Source: Streptomyces sp. SCUT-3 (lineage in GTDB: Bacteria > Actinomycetota > Actinomycetes > Streptomycetales > Streptomycetaceae). Taken from it: DNA of 64,000 bases. Each line of letters opens with the position of its first letter. Positions within the stretch are counted from its first letter, which is position 1. The stretch spans positions 3,758,501-3,822,500 of the forward strand of contig NZ_CP046907.1 in NCBI RefSeq assembly GCF_014083985.1, read 5' to 3'. The translations under genes and the position numbers were made by a program. Under the pieces are notes generated by a model. That model was not told the DNA's origin and did not search any database. It worked only from the letters and a program-made list of their open reading frames with translations. Of this stretch, positions 52,891 through 61,684 are shown piece by piece.

Positions 52891-54248
52891 CCGCCTCCCG
52901 GGAACACACCGCCGGCGTCGGGACGAGGACCTGCGCGAGCGAGGTCCTCCTCGCCGAGGCCGCACGGCACGGCGCCGACGCCGAGGTCTGGACCGCCCGG
53001 CACGAGACCGACGAACTCGTCTGCCGCGCCGGGACCGTCGAACGCCGCAGCGAGGTCTCCTCCGGCGCCACCGCGCTGACCGTGTGGGCCGAGGGCAACG
53101 AGGGCTACGCCGTCCGCAACGCCCCCGGCGCCACCGACCCCGCCCTGGTCACCACCGCCCTCGACGTCGGCCGCGTCCTCGCCGCCGGGAACGCGGTCCC
53201 CGCCCCCCGGGCGGACCGCGCCCCCCGCACCCCCGCGGCGGCCCCCCCGCCCCGGATCGGCGCCGACGCCGCCGAACGCCTGCGCGCCCTCACCGGGGGC
53301 GCCGGCGACCTGGAGGTCGAGCTGCGGGCCCGTGCCGACCGCACCCGCGTCCGGCTCCACCGCGCGGGCACCGGCCCCGCCGAGTACGACACCGGCGTCG
53401 CGCAGCTCTTCGTCCGGATCACCGCCCGCGGAGAGGGCACCGGCTACATCGGCCACCAGCTCTTCGGCCGCACCGTGGAGGAACTCCTCGACGAAGCCGA
53501 GCGCACCGAACTGCCCGGACTCACCTCCCTCGCCCGGGTCCTCGCCTCCCGGCCCGCCACCGCCCTGGACCACGACGACCTGCTCGTCGACGGCCGGGTG
53601 CTCTCCCGGCTGCTCACCCTCGTCGCCCCCGCGTTCCTCCTCGACTCCGTCCTCGAGGGCCGCTCGCCGCTGAAGGACCGCGTCGGCGAACGCGTCGCCT
53701 CACCCGGTGTCACGCTCCTCGACGACCCCACGTCCGCGGACTGCCCGCTCCCCACCCCCTGGGACGGGGAGGGGACCCCCACCGGCCCCACCGTGCTCGT
53801 CGAGGACGGCATCCTGCGCGGCTTCCTCTCCTCCCGCCGCACCGCCGCCGCGGCGGGCGCGCCCGCCACCGGCTCCGCCCACCGCGGCGCCAACGGGGAG
53901 ATGCCGACCGTCCAGCCCGGCCACCTCCTGCTGAGCCACACCGACGACCTGGGCACCGAGGTCCGCCCCGGCCGCACCGTGCTCCACGTGGTCCAGGCCA
54001 ACGGCGCCCACACCTCCAACCCCATCACCGGGGACTTCTCCATCGGCGCCAACGCCGTGCTCGTCGCCCCCGACGGCACCCGGCGCAACGCAGGCAACAC
54101 CACCCTCGCCGGCAACGTCTTCGAACTGCTCCGCTCCATCGACGGACACGACGGCCGCGTCCGGGTGAACCGCAGCAACAACTCCTTCATAGCCGGCCCC
54201 GGCGTCTGGACCCGCAGCCTCACCGTCGGCCACCAGGACAGCGCATGA
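52887..54248 (+). CDS. tldE: TldE/PmbA-like partner protein
   Basis: A 453-residue PmbA/TldE homologue lacking HExxxH, as expected for the non-catalytic partner. Recognisable parts: VELRARADRTRVRLHRAGTG in the N-terminal domain, SPLKDRVGERVASPGVTLLDDP in the middle, and GDFSIGANAVLVAPDGTRRNAGNTTLAGNVFELLRSI near the end. Start ATG 52887 overlaps the TldD stop and its own stop overlaps the MFS start (ATGA both times), so the genes are coupled. About residues 95-140 form a Pro/Ala-rich linker. Confidence 0.84.
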   Translation: MTASREHTAGVGTRTCASEVLLAEAARHGADAEVWTARHETDELVCRAGTVERRSEVSSGATALTVWAEGNEGYAVRNAPGATDPALVTTALDVGRVLAAGNAVPAPRADRAPRTPAAAPPPRIGADAAERLRALTGGAGDLEVELRARADRTRVRLHRAGTGPAEYDTGVAQLFVRITARGEGTGYIGHQLFGRTVEELLDEAERTELPGLTSLARVLASRPATALDHDDLLVDGRVLSRLLTLVAPAFLLDSVLEGRSPLKDRVGERVASPGVTLLDDPTSADCPLPTPWDGEGTPTGPTVLVEDGILRGFLSSRRTAAAAGAPATGSAHRGANGEMPTVQPGHLLLSHTDDLGTEVRPGRTVLHVVQANGAHTSNPITGDFSIGANAVLVAPDGTRRNAGNTTLAGNVFELLRSIDGHDGRVRVNRSNNSFIAGPGVWTRSLTVGHQDSA

Positions 54249-55504
54249 GCCTCCTGAAGAACCCCGAGTTCCGCCTGTTCTGGGGCGCGCAGACGGTCAG
54301 CATGGTCGGCACCAACATGACCAGGGTCGCCATCCCGCTCCTCGCGGCCGGCACCCTGTCCGCCACCCCGTTCCAGATGGGGCTGCTCCAGGCCGCGCAG
54401 ACGGTGGCCTTCCTCCTCGTGGGCCTGCCCGCGGGCGTCTTCGTCGACCGGTCGCGGCGCCGCCCGATCCTCATCGTCTGCGACCTGCTGCGGGCCCTGC
54501 TGATGGCGGTGATCGTCCTCGGCTTCGTCCTCGACCTGGTCACGTTCCACGCCCTGCTCGCAGTGACGCTCCTCGTCGGCCTCGCCACCGCGTTCTTCGA
54601 GATCGCCTACCAGTCGTACATCCCCGTCGTCGTCGGCAGGAACAACCTGGTCGAGGGCAACGCCCGGCTGGAGAGCACCAACGCGGTCTCCCGGCTGGCC
54701 GGCCCCACCCTCGGCGGCGGGCTGGTCCAGCTCGCCGGCGCCGTCGCCACCGTCTCCGTCCAGGCCGCCACCCACGTCGTGTCCGCGTTCCTGCTCTCCC
54801 GCATCCGCACGCCCGAGGCGGTCCCGGAGCGCACCGAGCGGCGCCGCATGGGCGCCGAGATCCGCGAGGGCCTCCGGTTCGTCCTGCGCGAACCGGTCTT
54901 CCGGGCCATCACCGGCTCCGCCGCCACCTACAACTTCTTCTACGCGGTCTCCCTGCCGCTGGTGATGCTGCTGCTGGTCGACGAGATGGGGCTGTCCGGC
55001 ACCGCCGTCGGCGTCCTGATGGCCGTCAGCGGCGTCGGCGGGGTGCTCGGAGCCTCCTTCGCCGACCGCCTGGGCCGCCGGTTCGGCCAGGTGCGCATGA
55101 TGTGGACCTCGTACCTGCTGACCGTGCCCACCGCGCTGCTCATCCCGTTCGCCGAGAGCGGCTGGCGGAGCCTGCTGTTCGCCGTGCCCTGGTTCGTCAT
55201 GAGCTTCGGGATCGTCGTCTACAACGTCGGGCAGGTCAGCATCCGGCAGCAGCTGTGCCCGCCGGAGCTGCTCGGCCGGATGAACGCCAGCGTGCGCTTC
55301 CTCGTCTGGGGAATCCTGCCGCTCGGCTCGATCGCCGGCGGGGCCCTGGGCGAGTGGCTCGGGGTCCGCGGCGCCCTGCTCGTCGGCGGCATCGGCATGA
55401 GCGCGGGCGTCCTGTGGCTGGTCCTCTCCCGGCTGCGCCCCCTGCGTGACATCCCCGCACCCGAGGAGTCCCCGTCGGCGGACGGCACTCCCCTGCGCGC
55501 CTGA
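54245..55504 (+). CDS. Major facilitator superfamily exporter
   Basis: A 419-residue protein with about twelve transmembrane helices of the MFS_3/enterobactin-exporter type. The loop-2/3 motif is LVGLPAGVFVDRSRRRPILIVCDLLRAL. The second half has GVLGASFADRLGRRFGQVRMMW, the matching cytoplasmic loop motif. It probably exports the phosphonate product. Its tail is hydrophilic. ATG 54245 is within the tldE stop. It lies between the TldE-like protein and the first ATP-grasp gene, so it is part of the operon. Confidence 0.88.
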   Translation: MSLLKNPEFRLFWGAQTVSMVGTNMTRVAIPLLAAGTLSATPFQMGLLQAAQTVAFLLVGLPAGVFVDRSRRRPILIVCDLLRALLMAVIVLGFVLDLVTFHALLAVTLLVGLATAFFEIAYQSYIPVVVGRNNLVEGNARLESTNAVSRLAGPTLGGGLVQLAGAVATVSVQAATHVVSAFLLSRIRTPEAVPERTERRRMGAEIREGLRFVLREPVFRAITGSAATYNFFYAVSLPLVMLLLVDEMGLSGTAVGVLMAVSGVGGVLGASFADRLGRRFGQVRMMWTSYLLTVPTALLIPFAESGWRSLLFAVPWFVMSFGIVVYNVGQVSIRQQLCPPELLGRMNASVRFLVWGILPLGSIAGGALGEWLGVRGALLVGGIGMSAGVLWLVLSRLRPLRDIPAPEESPSADGTPLRA

Positions 55505-55545
55505 GACGTGCCCCACCCTCCTGGAACGACCGAATGGAGTACCCA

Positions 55546-56814
55546 GTGTCCCCCCGTTACGTAGTGTTCATCGACTCCCCGTGGACCGGCGCCGGCCAGG
55601 ACTGCGCACGCTTCCTGCTGGAGCAGGGCATCACGCCGGTCATCCTGGCCGCCGAACCGGAGCACCTGCACCCCTCGCTGCTCCACGACTACGCCGAACT
55701 CGGTGTGGAGATCCGCGCCTGCGACGTCGACTCCGCCGACGCGATCGTGGCCTTCTGCGAGGAGCTCGCCACCAGGGGCGAGCTCGTGGGCGTCACCTCC
55801 GTCTACGAGTACTACTGCGACATGGGCGCCCGCGTCGCCGCCCGGCTGGGCCTGGCCGGCCCCGATCCGGCCGCCGCCGCCGTCTGCCGCTCCAAGTCCG
55901 CCATGCGCGAGGCGATGGCCGGCGTGCCCGGCCTCAACCCGCTGTTCCGGGTCGCCGGAACGCCGGAGGCCGCCGCGGCCGCCGCCGAGGAGATCGGCTA
56001 CCCCGTCGTCGTCAAGCCGCTCGACCTCACCGGGAGCCTGTTCGTCCGCCGCTGCGAGAACGCGGAGGACGTCACCGCCATCACCGCGGAGGTCATGCGG
56101 CTCGGCGAGTACCTCGGCCACACGGTCACCCCGAAGGTGATCGTCGAGGAGTGCGTCCCGGGTGCCGAGTACTCCGCGGAGATCATGCACGGCAAGGTCC
56201 TCGGCCTGACCGAGAAGATCGGCAGCGAGCCGCCGCTCTTCCTGGAGATGGGCCACGTCTTCCCGGCCTCCCTGCCCAGGGAGCAGGAGCGCCTGCTCGT
56301 CGAGAAGGCCGAACTCGCCGTCAAGGCCGTCGGCATCACCTGGGGCCCGTCCCACGTCGAACTCAGGCTCACCGCCGACGGCAAGGACGCCCGGGTGATC
56401 GAGGTCAACGGCCGCATCGCCGGGGACCGCATTCCCGAGGCCGTCCGCATCGCCAGCGGCGTCGACATGTGCCGCCTCCACATGACCGCGCTGCTCGGCG
56501 GCACGCCGGACCTGACGCTGAACGCCGACCGCACAGCCGCCATCCACTTCCTGATGCTCCGCTCCAGCGGCCACCTCGACGCGGTCGACGGGACGGAGGA
56601 GGCCCTCGCCCTCGACGGCGTCCACGAGGTGCACCTGCGGCCCGGCGTCCAGGCCGGCATCGACTACCGGGCCAACGGCTCCAACCGCGACCGGGCCGCC
56701 TGGATCATCGCCGAGGGCGCCGACCGCGAGCAGGCCCTGGCCCGCGCCCGCGCGGCCGGCGACATGCTGACCTTCACCTGGTCGCCCCTCGACGAGACCG
56801 CCCCGGAGGCGTAG
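55546..56814 (+). CDS. ATP-grasp ligase 1
   Basis: A 422-residue carboxylate-amine ligase. Start is GTG 55546 (VSPRYVVFIDSPWTGAGQ), with GGAG seven bases upstream; ATG 55534 has a weaker ribosome site. The ATP-grasp domain spans about 115-310. The lysine of the triphosphate loop is in GYPVVVKPLDLTGSLFVRRC, KVIVEECVPGAEYSAEIM is the adenine loop, and GPSHVELRLTADGKDARVIEVNGRIAGDRIPE is the Mg2+-binding block. Such enzymes form amide bonds via acyl-phosphates. The substrate is unknown. First of three in this operon. Confidence 0.85.
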   Translation: MSPRYVVFIDSPWTGAGQDCARFLLEQGITPVILAAEPEHLHPSLLHDYAELGVEIRACDVDSADAIVAFCEELATRGELVGVTSVYEYYCDMGARVAARLGLAGPDPAAAAVCRSKSAMREAMAGVPGLNPLFRVAGTPEAAAAAAEEIGYPVVVKPLDLTGSLFVRRCENAEDVTAITAEVMRLGEYLGHTVTPKVIVEECVPGAEYSAEIMHGKVLGLTEKIGSEPPLFLEMGHVFPASLPREQERLLVEKAELAVKAVGITWGPSHVELRLTADGKDARVIEVNGRIAGDRIPEAVRIASGVDMCRLHMTALLGGTPDLTLNADRTAAIHFLMLRSSGHLDAVDGTEEALALDGVHEVHLRPGVQAGIDYRANGSNRDRAAWIIAEGADREQALARARAAGDMLTFTWSPLDETAPEA

Positions 56815-56818
56815 GGCC

Positions 56819-58333
56819 GTGTCCCGCACCGCTTCCGCCACGGCGCCGTCCGCGCCCCCGGTCCGCACCGTCCCCGTGCACTTCTGCGCCGCCGGCCCTG
56901 TGCCGGCGGACGCGGGGGCGGACGGCGCGGTCGAAGTGCCGCTGACCTGGAGCCAGCAGTACTACCTGGCCGAGGTCGACGCCGCCCGGACCCACGGGCG
57001 GGGGCTCAACGTGCCCCGCCTGTACCGGCTGCGCGCGGGGACGACCGAGGACGACGCCGCCGCCGCGCTGCGCGGACTGGTCGAACGGTACGAGGTGCTG
57101 CGCAGCCGGATCGTCCGGGACGGGCCCGGCGGCGTGCGCCAGCGGGTGCACACCCGGGGCACCCTGCACCTCGCCGTCCACGAGGCGCCCGCTGCCGCCG
57201 GGGACCGTGCGCGGGCCGTCCTCGACGCGCTCGCCGCCCCGCCCCTGGACGTGACGGAGTGCTGGCCGCTGCGCGCGGCGCTCGTCACCGAGGGCGGCCG
57301 CGCGAGCCACCTCGCCCTGGCGTTCAGCCATGTCGCCGTGGACGCGTACGCGCTGGTCCCGGTCTCCGCGTACCTGGTCGAGCGGATCGCCGAGGCCGAT
57401 CCGGTGGCCCGCACCGCCCCGGCCCCGGGCGGTCCGTCGCGCGGGCCGCGCGAACAGGCGGCCGCCGAGGCGTCCCCGGCGGGGGAGAGGGCCGCGCAGC
57501 GGGCCCTGCGCCTCGCCGAGGAGGCGTACCGCCGCACGCCGGGCGCCCCGCGGCCGGCGGGCGCCCCTCCGGCCGGGCCCCGGTACCGGTTCCTCCGCCG
57601 CCGCTCGCCCGCCCTGGACCTCGCCGTCGGCGCCGTCGCAGCCCGCACCGGGGAGTCCCCGGCCACCGTCCTCGCGGCCGCCCTGGCCGCCCTCGACGCG
57701 ACCAGGGCCGCTCCCGTACCGGGTGACGGCACGGCCGCCACCCGGTACGGGACGGTGCAGCTGATCTCGGCGAACCGGCTGCGGCCCGAGACCGCGGCGG
57801 CCGTTCTGCCGTTGTCCCAGCCCGTGCCCTGCTGCGTGGACACGGCCGGAGCCACCTTCCACGAACTGGTGCGCCGGACCGCGGCGGCCTCGCTGCGCGC
57901 CTTCCGGGCCGGCGGCTGCCCGCCCGACCGGCTGGCCGCGCTGCTCCGAGCCGTGGAGGAGGAGCGCGGAGTACGGCTGGACGCCGCCCCCACCCTCAAC
58001 CATCGGCCGCGCTCCACGGCCCTGCCCGTCCGTCCGGCGACGGCCGCGGAACTCGCGGACGCCGCGGCGGGGGCCGTGACGGAGGAGGCCGACGCCGATC
58101 CGTGGCGGGCCGGCCACTACCTCAGCGCCGACGTGGACGCCTTCGGCATCCGGCTGCTCCTGCAGGTCGACACCGCGGTCCACCCACCGGGGTGGGCCGA
58201 GCGGTGGACGGACGCCCTCGAACGGCTGCTGTGCGCGGCGGCACTGGACGCGGACTGCCCGGCGCTGCCGGAACCGCCCTGCCCGGCGCCGCCGGACGCG
58301 AACCCGCCGGGCCCGGACCTCCCGGCGGGCTGA
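56819..58333 (+). CDS. Free-standing condensation-domain-like protein
   Basis: A 504-residue protein of the CoA-dependent acyltransferase/NRPS condensation fold. The core LTWSQQYYLAEVD is the C1-like motif. FSHVAVDAYALVPVSAYLVERI aligns with the catalytic HHxxxDG: the second His and the Asp remain, but the first His is Ser and the Gly is Ala. The C-terminal half has GTVQLISANRLRPETAAAVLPLSQPVPCCVD, typical of the second lobe. Amide formation with the carrier-bound aminoacyl group is the obvious role, but altered chemistry is possible. GTG 56819 lies 4 bases past the previous stop. Confidence 0.75.
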   Translation: MSRTASATAPSAPPVRTVPVHFCAAGPVPADAGADGAVEVPLTWSQQYYLAEVDAARTHGRGLNVPRLYRLRAGTTEDDAAAALRGLVERYEVLRSRIVRDGPGGVRQRVHTRGTLHLAVHEAPAAAGDRARAVLDALAAPPLDVTECWPLRAALVTEGGRASHLALAFSHVAVDAYALVPVSAYLVERIAEADPVARTAPAPGGPSRGPREQAAAEASPAGERAAQRALRLAEEAYRRTPGAPRPAGAPPAGPRYRFLRRRSPALDLAVGAVAARTGESPATVLAAALAALDATRAAPVPGDGTAATRYGTVQLISANRLRPETAAAVLPLSQPVPCCVDTAGATFHELVRRTAAASLRAFRAGGCPPDRLAALLRAVEEERGVRLDAAPTLNHRPRSTALPVRPATAAELADAAAGAVTEEADADPWRAGHYLSADVDAFGIRLLLQVDTAVHPPGWAERWTDALERLLCAAALDADCPALPEPPCPAPPDANPPGPDLPAG

Positions 58334-58366
58334 CCCCGCCACGAGAAAGATTTGGGAGTACGAAAG

Positions 58367-59617
58367 ATGGCAGACGATCAGCAGCGCACGGTCCTCCTGG
58401 TCGGGGCCGGGGTGATGGCGGAGGGGTACCTGCACGCGGCCCGGGCCATGGGGCTGCGGGTGGGAGTCGTGGAGACCCCCGCCCGGCACGCGGCGCTCGC
58501 GGACCGCTTCCCCTGCATCGTGGACTTCGAGCCCGTCGACGAGGCTGCCGCCGGCCGGGACGAGAGCTGGACGGCGCCCGCGGCGACGCTGGCGGCCCGG
58601 TTGCGGCCGGACGCCGTCTGGGCGTTCGCCGAGCCGCACGTCCTGGCCGCTGCGATGGTCCAGCACCGGCTGGGGCTGCCCGGTCCCGGGCTGGACGCCG
58701 CGGTCGTCTCCCGCAACAAGGCACTGCAGCGCGCCGAGTTCGGCCGCACGGGCCTGCCCCAGCCGGCCCACCGCCACACCCGGCGGCTGTCGGAGTCCAC
58801 CGGCTGGGCCCTGGAGCGGCTGCCCGTCGTGGTCAAGCCGGTGTCCTCGCAGGGCAGCCAGGGCGTGGAGCGGATCGGAACCCCGGACGACTGGGCGGAC
58901 GCGGTCGCCCGCCGGGACGCCGAGGGACCGCTGCTCGTCGAGCAGTACGTCGAGGGCCGGGAGTACAGCGTGGAGGCCCTGGTGCACCGGGGCCGGGTGC
59001 TGTTCACCAACCTGACCCGCAAGGAGACCACCGGCCCGCCGCACTTCGTGGAACTGCTCCACGAGGCGGGCCACGGAGCGGACCGCCCGGTGCTGCGCAA
59101 GGCGGCGGACGAGCTGTGCCGCGGTGTGGTGGCCGCGCTCGGCATGGTGACCGGCGTCGCCCACCTGGAGTTCCGGGCGGTCGCCGACGACGAGCCGGTG
59201 ATCATGGAGGTGGCGGTCCGCACCCCGGGCGACCACATCATGGAACTCGTCGCCCGCGCGCACGGGTTCGACGTCTTCGGGGCGTGCCTGCGTCTCGCCC
59301 TGGGCGAGGAGCCGTCCGTGCCGGACGGCCACGGCCCGGTGCGCTCGGCGGGCAGCCTCTTCCTCTCGTCCCCGGGCACGGGCACACTTGCCGCACTCGA
59401 CCTGTCCTCGTGGGCGGGCCGTCCGGAGGTGGCCCGGTACGACGCCAGGCTGGCGCCGGGTGCGCGGGTGCGTCCCGCCGAGGACTCGGGGGACCGGCTG
59501 GCGTGGGCGGTCCTGGACTGCGACTCCCCCGGCCGGATGCGGGAGCTGGCGCGGGAGCTGGCCGCCGGGGCCGTGGTGGAGCTCGCCGAGGACGCGGAGC
59601 CCGCCGCCGGCGTGTGA
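58367..59617 (+). CDS. ATP-grasp ligase 2
   Basis: A 416-residue ATP-grasp protein starting at ATG 58367, with GGGAG eight bases upstream. LLVGAGVMAEGYLHAARAMG is the N-terminal Rossmann-like domain and PVVVKPVSSQGSQGVERIG the ATP loop. LLVEQYVEGREYSVEALVHRG is the adenine loop, and HLEFRAVADDEPVIMEVAVRTPGDHIMELVARAHG is the metal block. The family resembles dipeptide and amino-acid ligases (L-amino-acid alpha-ligase type). Its sequence is clearly different from the other two, so it probably has its own substrate. Confidence 0.85.
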   Translation: MADDQQRTVLLVGAGVMAEGYLHAARAMGLRVGVVETPARHAALADRFPCIVDFEPVDEAAAGRDESWTAPAATLAARLRPDAVWAFAEPHVLAAAMVQHRLGLPGPGLDAAVVSRNKALQRAEFGRTGLPQPAHRHTRRLSESTGWALERLPVVVKPVSSQGSQGVERIGTPDDWADAVARRDAEGPLLVEQYVEGREYSVEALVHRGRVLFTNLTRKETTGPPHFVELLHEAGHGADRPVLRKAADELCRGVVAALGMVTGVAHLEFRAVADDEPVIMEVAVRTPGDHIMELVARAHGFDVFGACLRLALGEEPSVPDGHGPVRSAGSLFLSSPGTGTLAALDLSSWAGRPEVARYDARLAPGARVRPAEDSGDRLAWAVLDCDSPGRMRELARELAAGAVVELAEDAEPAAGV

Positions 59618-59670
59618 GACCCGCCTGCCCGGAGGACCGCACCACCGTACTTTCCATGTCAAGGAGCATC

Positions 59671-60909
59671 ATGTCCCAACAGCACGTGCTGATCGTCGGC
59701 GGCCGGATCGAGAACATCCGCAAGGCGAAGGAGCAGGGCCTGGGCGTCGTCCACCTCCAGCAGCCCGACCAGTTCACCACCGAGCACGCCTCCCTGGTGG
59801 ACGCGGCGCTGCTCGTGGACTACACCGACTGGTCGGTGACCGGTCCCCTGGTTGCCGCCGCGCACCGCGTCTACGGCTTCACGAGCGTGGCGACCACGAC
59901 GGAGGCCGGTGTGGAGCCGGCCGGCCGGATCAGCGACCTGCTGGGCCTGGGCGGGGTCTCCCACGAGGTGACCCGCCTGCTGCGGGACAAGCTGAGCATG
60001 CGCCGGCACCTGGCCGCCGCGGCCCCGTCGATCTCGGTCGCCGCGGAGGAGGTCGGCGACCGCGGGAGCCTGGAGGCCTTCGGCGCGCGCCACGGGTACC
60101 CGTTCATCGTCAAGCCGGTCGACGGCATCGGCAGCCTGGGACTCCAGCTGGTCGAGTCGGCGGACCGGCTCGACGAGGTGTGGGAGACGATCGCCCGGCT
60201 GCGCCACTCGGACCACCAGTTCGCCCGTTTCTTCCCGCTGGAGCGCTTCCTCATGGAGGAGTACATCTCCGGTCCGGAGCTCAGCGTGGAGGCGTTCACC
60301 TTCGGGGGCCGCCACGTGGTGGCGGCCGTCACCGAGAAGCTGACGTACGACAACTTCGTGGAGCTCGGGCACGTGGTGCCGGCCCGGATCACCCCGGCGG
60401 ACGAGGCGGCGGTCGTGGCGTGCGTGACCGAGTTCCTGGACGCGGTGGGGGTGGCGAGCGGTCCCAGCCACACGGAGGTGCGGCTGTCGGAGCGCGGGCC
60501 GCTGGTGATCGAGTCGCACAACCGGCCGGGGGGCGACCGGATCAGGGACCTGGTGGAGGAGGCGTACGGCTTCGACATCGAGAGGTACACGGTGGCCTGG
60601 CCCGGTGGGGGGCTGCCGGCCCTGGAGGAGCGGCCGGCCCCGCTGCGGGCGGCCGCCACCCGGTTCCTGGGGGCCGAGCCGGGCACGGTGACGGCGGTCG
60701 AGGGGCTGGAGGCGGCCAGGTCCCTGGCCGGAGTGCTCGACGTGGATCTGGCGGTGGAGCGGGGGAGCACGGTCCGCCCGCTGCGGTCGAGCTGGGACCG
60801 CCCGGGCCAGGTGATCGCCGTGGCCCCGGACGCGGACGCCGCGGTGGCGCTGTGCGAGAAGGCGTGCGCGACGGTCCGGATCAGCACGGCGCCCGACCCG
60901 GCGGAGTGA
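59671..60909 (+). CDS. ATP-grasp ligase 3
   Basis: A 412-residue ATP-grasp protein starting at ATG 59671, with AGGAG just upstream (ATG 59656 is the alternative). The ATP loop is YPFIVKPVDGIGSLGLQLVES, the adenine loop is FLMEEYISGPELSVEAFTFGG, and the metal block is GPSHTEVRLSERGPLVIESHNRPGGDRIRDLVEEAYG. It is closest in layout to ligase 1 (both carry GPSHxE and N-G/RxGGDRI blocks), suggesting duplication. It ends 3 bases before the PNPOx-like gene. Peptide-bond formation is the likely role. Confidence 0.86.
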   Translation: MSQQHVLIVGGRIENIRKAKEQGLGVVHLQQPDQFTTEHASLVDAALLVDYTDWSVTGPLVAAAHRVYGFTSVATTTEAGVEPAGRISDLLGLGGVSHEVTRLLRDKLSMRRHLAAAAPSISVAAEEVGDRGSLEAFGARHGYPFIVKPVDGIGSLGLQLVESADRLDEVWETIARLRHSDHQFARFFPLERFLMEEYISGPELSVEAFTFGGRHVVAAVTEKLTYDNFVELGHVVPARITPADEAAVVACVTEFLDAVGVASGPSHTEVRLSERGPLVIESHNRPGGDRIRDLVEEAYGFDIERYTVAWPGGGLPALEERPAPLRAAATRFLGAEPGTVTAVEGLEAARSLAGVLDVDLAVERGSTVRPLRSSWDRPGQVIAVAPDADAAVALCEKACATVRISTAPDPAE

Positions 60910-60912
60910 CCC

Positions 60913-61542
60913 GTGGAGTACGAGGAGGTGACCACCGAGGAGGAACTGCGGGAGCTGGTCGGGCCGGCGAACCCCGTGGTGTTCCGCAAGGCGACGCCGG
61001 TTCTTCGCACGTACGAGAGCGAATGGATCCGGAACTCGCCTTTCTGCCTGATCGCGACCGCCGCGGCCGACGGGACGTGCGACGTCTCCCCGCGGGGCGA
61101 TCCGCCGGGGTTCGTGCGCATTCTCGACGAGCGGACGCTCGCGGTGCCCGACCGGCCGGGAAACCGCCGGCTCGACACCTTGCGCAACGTGCTGCAGAAC
61201 CCGAGGGTGGGAATGATCTTTTTGATTCCGGGGCGGGGCGACACGCTCCGGGTCAACGGCCGCGCGCGCCTGGTCCGCTCGGCCCCCTTTCTCGACGACA
61301 TGACGGTCCGGGGGAACCGGCCGGGGCTGGCCCTCGTGGTGAGTGTCGAGGAGTGCTACTTCCACTGCGCCAAGTCGTTCATGAGGGCGAGGCTGTGGGA
61401 CACGGACTCGTGGGCTCCGGAATCGGTTTCCTCGCGGGCCCGGATCGCCCGGGCGACGGAGTGGACCGAGGCCTCGCTGGAGTCCCTGGAGCGCCGCTAC
61501 GGCCCCGAGTACGAACAGCGTCTTTATCCCGGGTCCCCCTGA
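60913..61542 (+). CDS. PNPOx-like FMN-dependent protein
   Basis: A 209-residue pyridoxamine-phosphate-oxidase-fold protein of the MSMEG_1061-like type. The barrel blocks are SPFCLIATAAADGTCDVSPRGDPPGFVRILD and PDRPGNRRLDTLRNVLQNPRVGMIFLIPGRGDTLRVNGRARLV. These proteins bind FMN or F420 and act as oxidoreductases or heme-handling proteins. GTG 60913 is the start, 3 bases after the third ATP-grasp stop, so it belongs to the operon and is its last gene. It may oxidise or reduce a late intermediate. Confidence 0.82.
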   Translation: MEYEEVTTEEELRELVGPANPVVFRKATPVLRTYESEWIRNSPFCLIATAAADGTCDVSPRGDPPGFVRILDERTLAVPDRPGNRRLDTLRNVLQNPRVGMIFLIPGRGDTLRVNGRARLVRSAPFLDDMTVRGNRPGLALVVSVEECYFHCAKSFMRARLWDTDSWAPESVSSRARIARATEWTEASLESLERRYGPEYEQRLYPGSP

Positions 61543-61606
61543 GGAGTCGATGAAGATCCAGTGAAGCCGGTGTGTACGGGCCGAGAATTTTCTCCCTTGC
61601 CAACTC

Positions 61607-61635
61607 TTGTCAAATGTTCATCAGAATCGATATGT
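61607..61635 (+). promoter_or_regulatory. Inferred promoter of the peptide gene, TTGTCA-17-ATATGT
   Basis: TTGTCA (61607-61612), 17 bases, ATATGT (61630-61635). The sequence before the -35 (TTGCCAACTC) resembles the -35 itself, giving a direct repeat ten bases apart. It has the same hexamer and spacing as the promoters at 50415 and 61894. The leader before ATG 61685 is about 45 bases. Confidence 0.5.
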
Positions 61636-61684
61636 TGACACCGCTCCGCCGCAAGCGATCACTGAGTTCCGGCAAAGGATTTCC

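Noticed and set aside
61543-61684. Longer peptide starting at 61607
   Set aside because: The extension overlaps the inferred promoter and has no ribosome site, and the signal peptide begins cleanly at MKKTLVARAL from ATG 61685.
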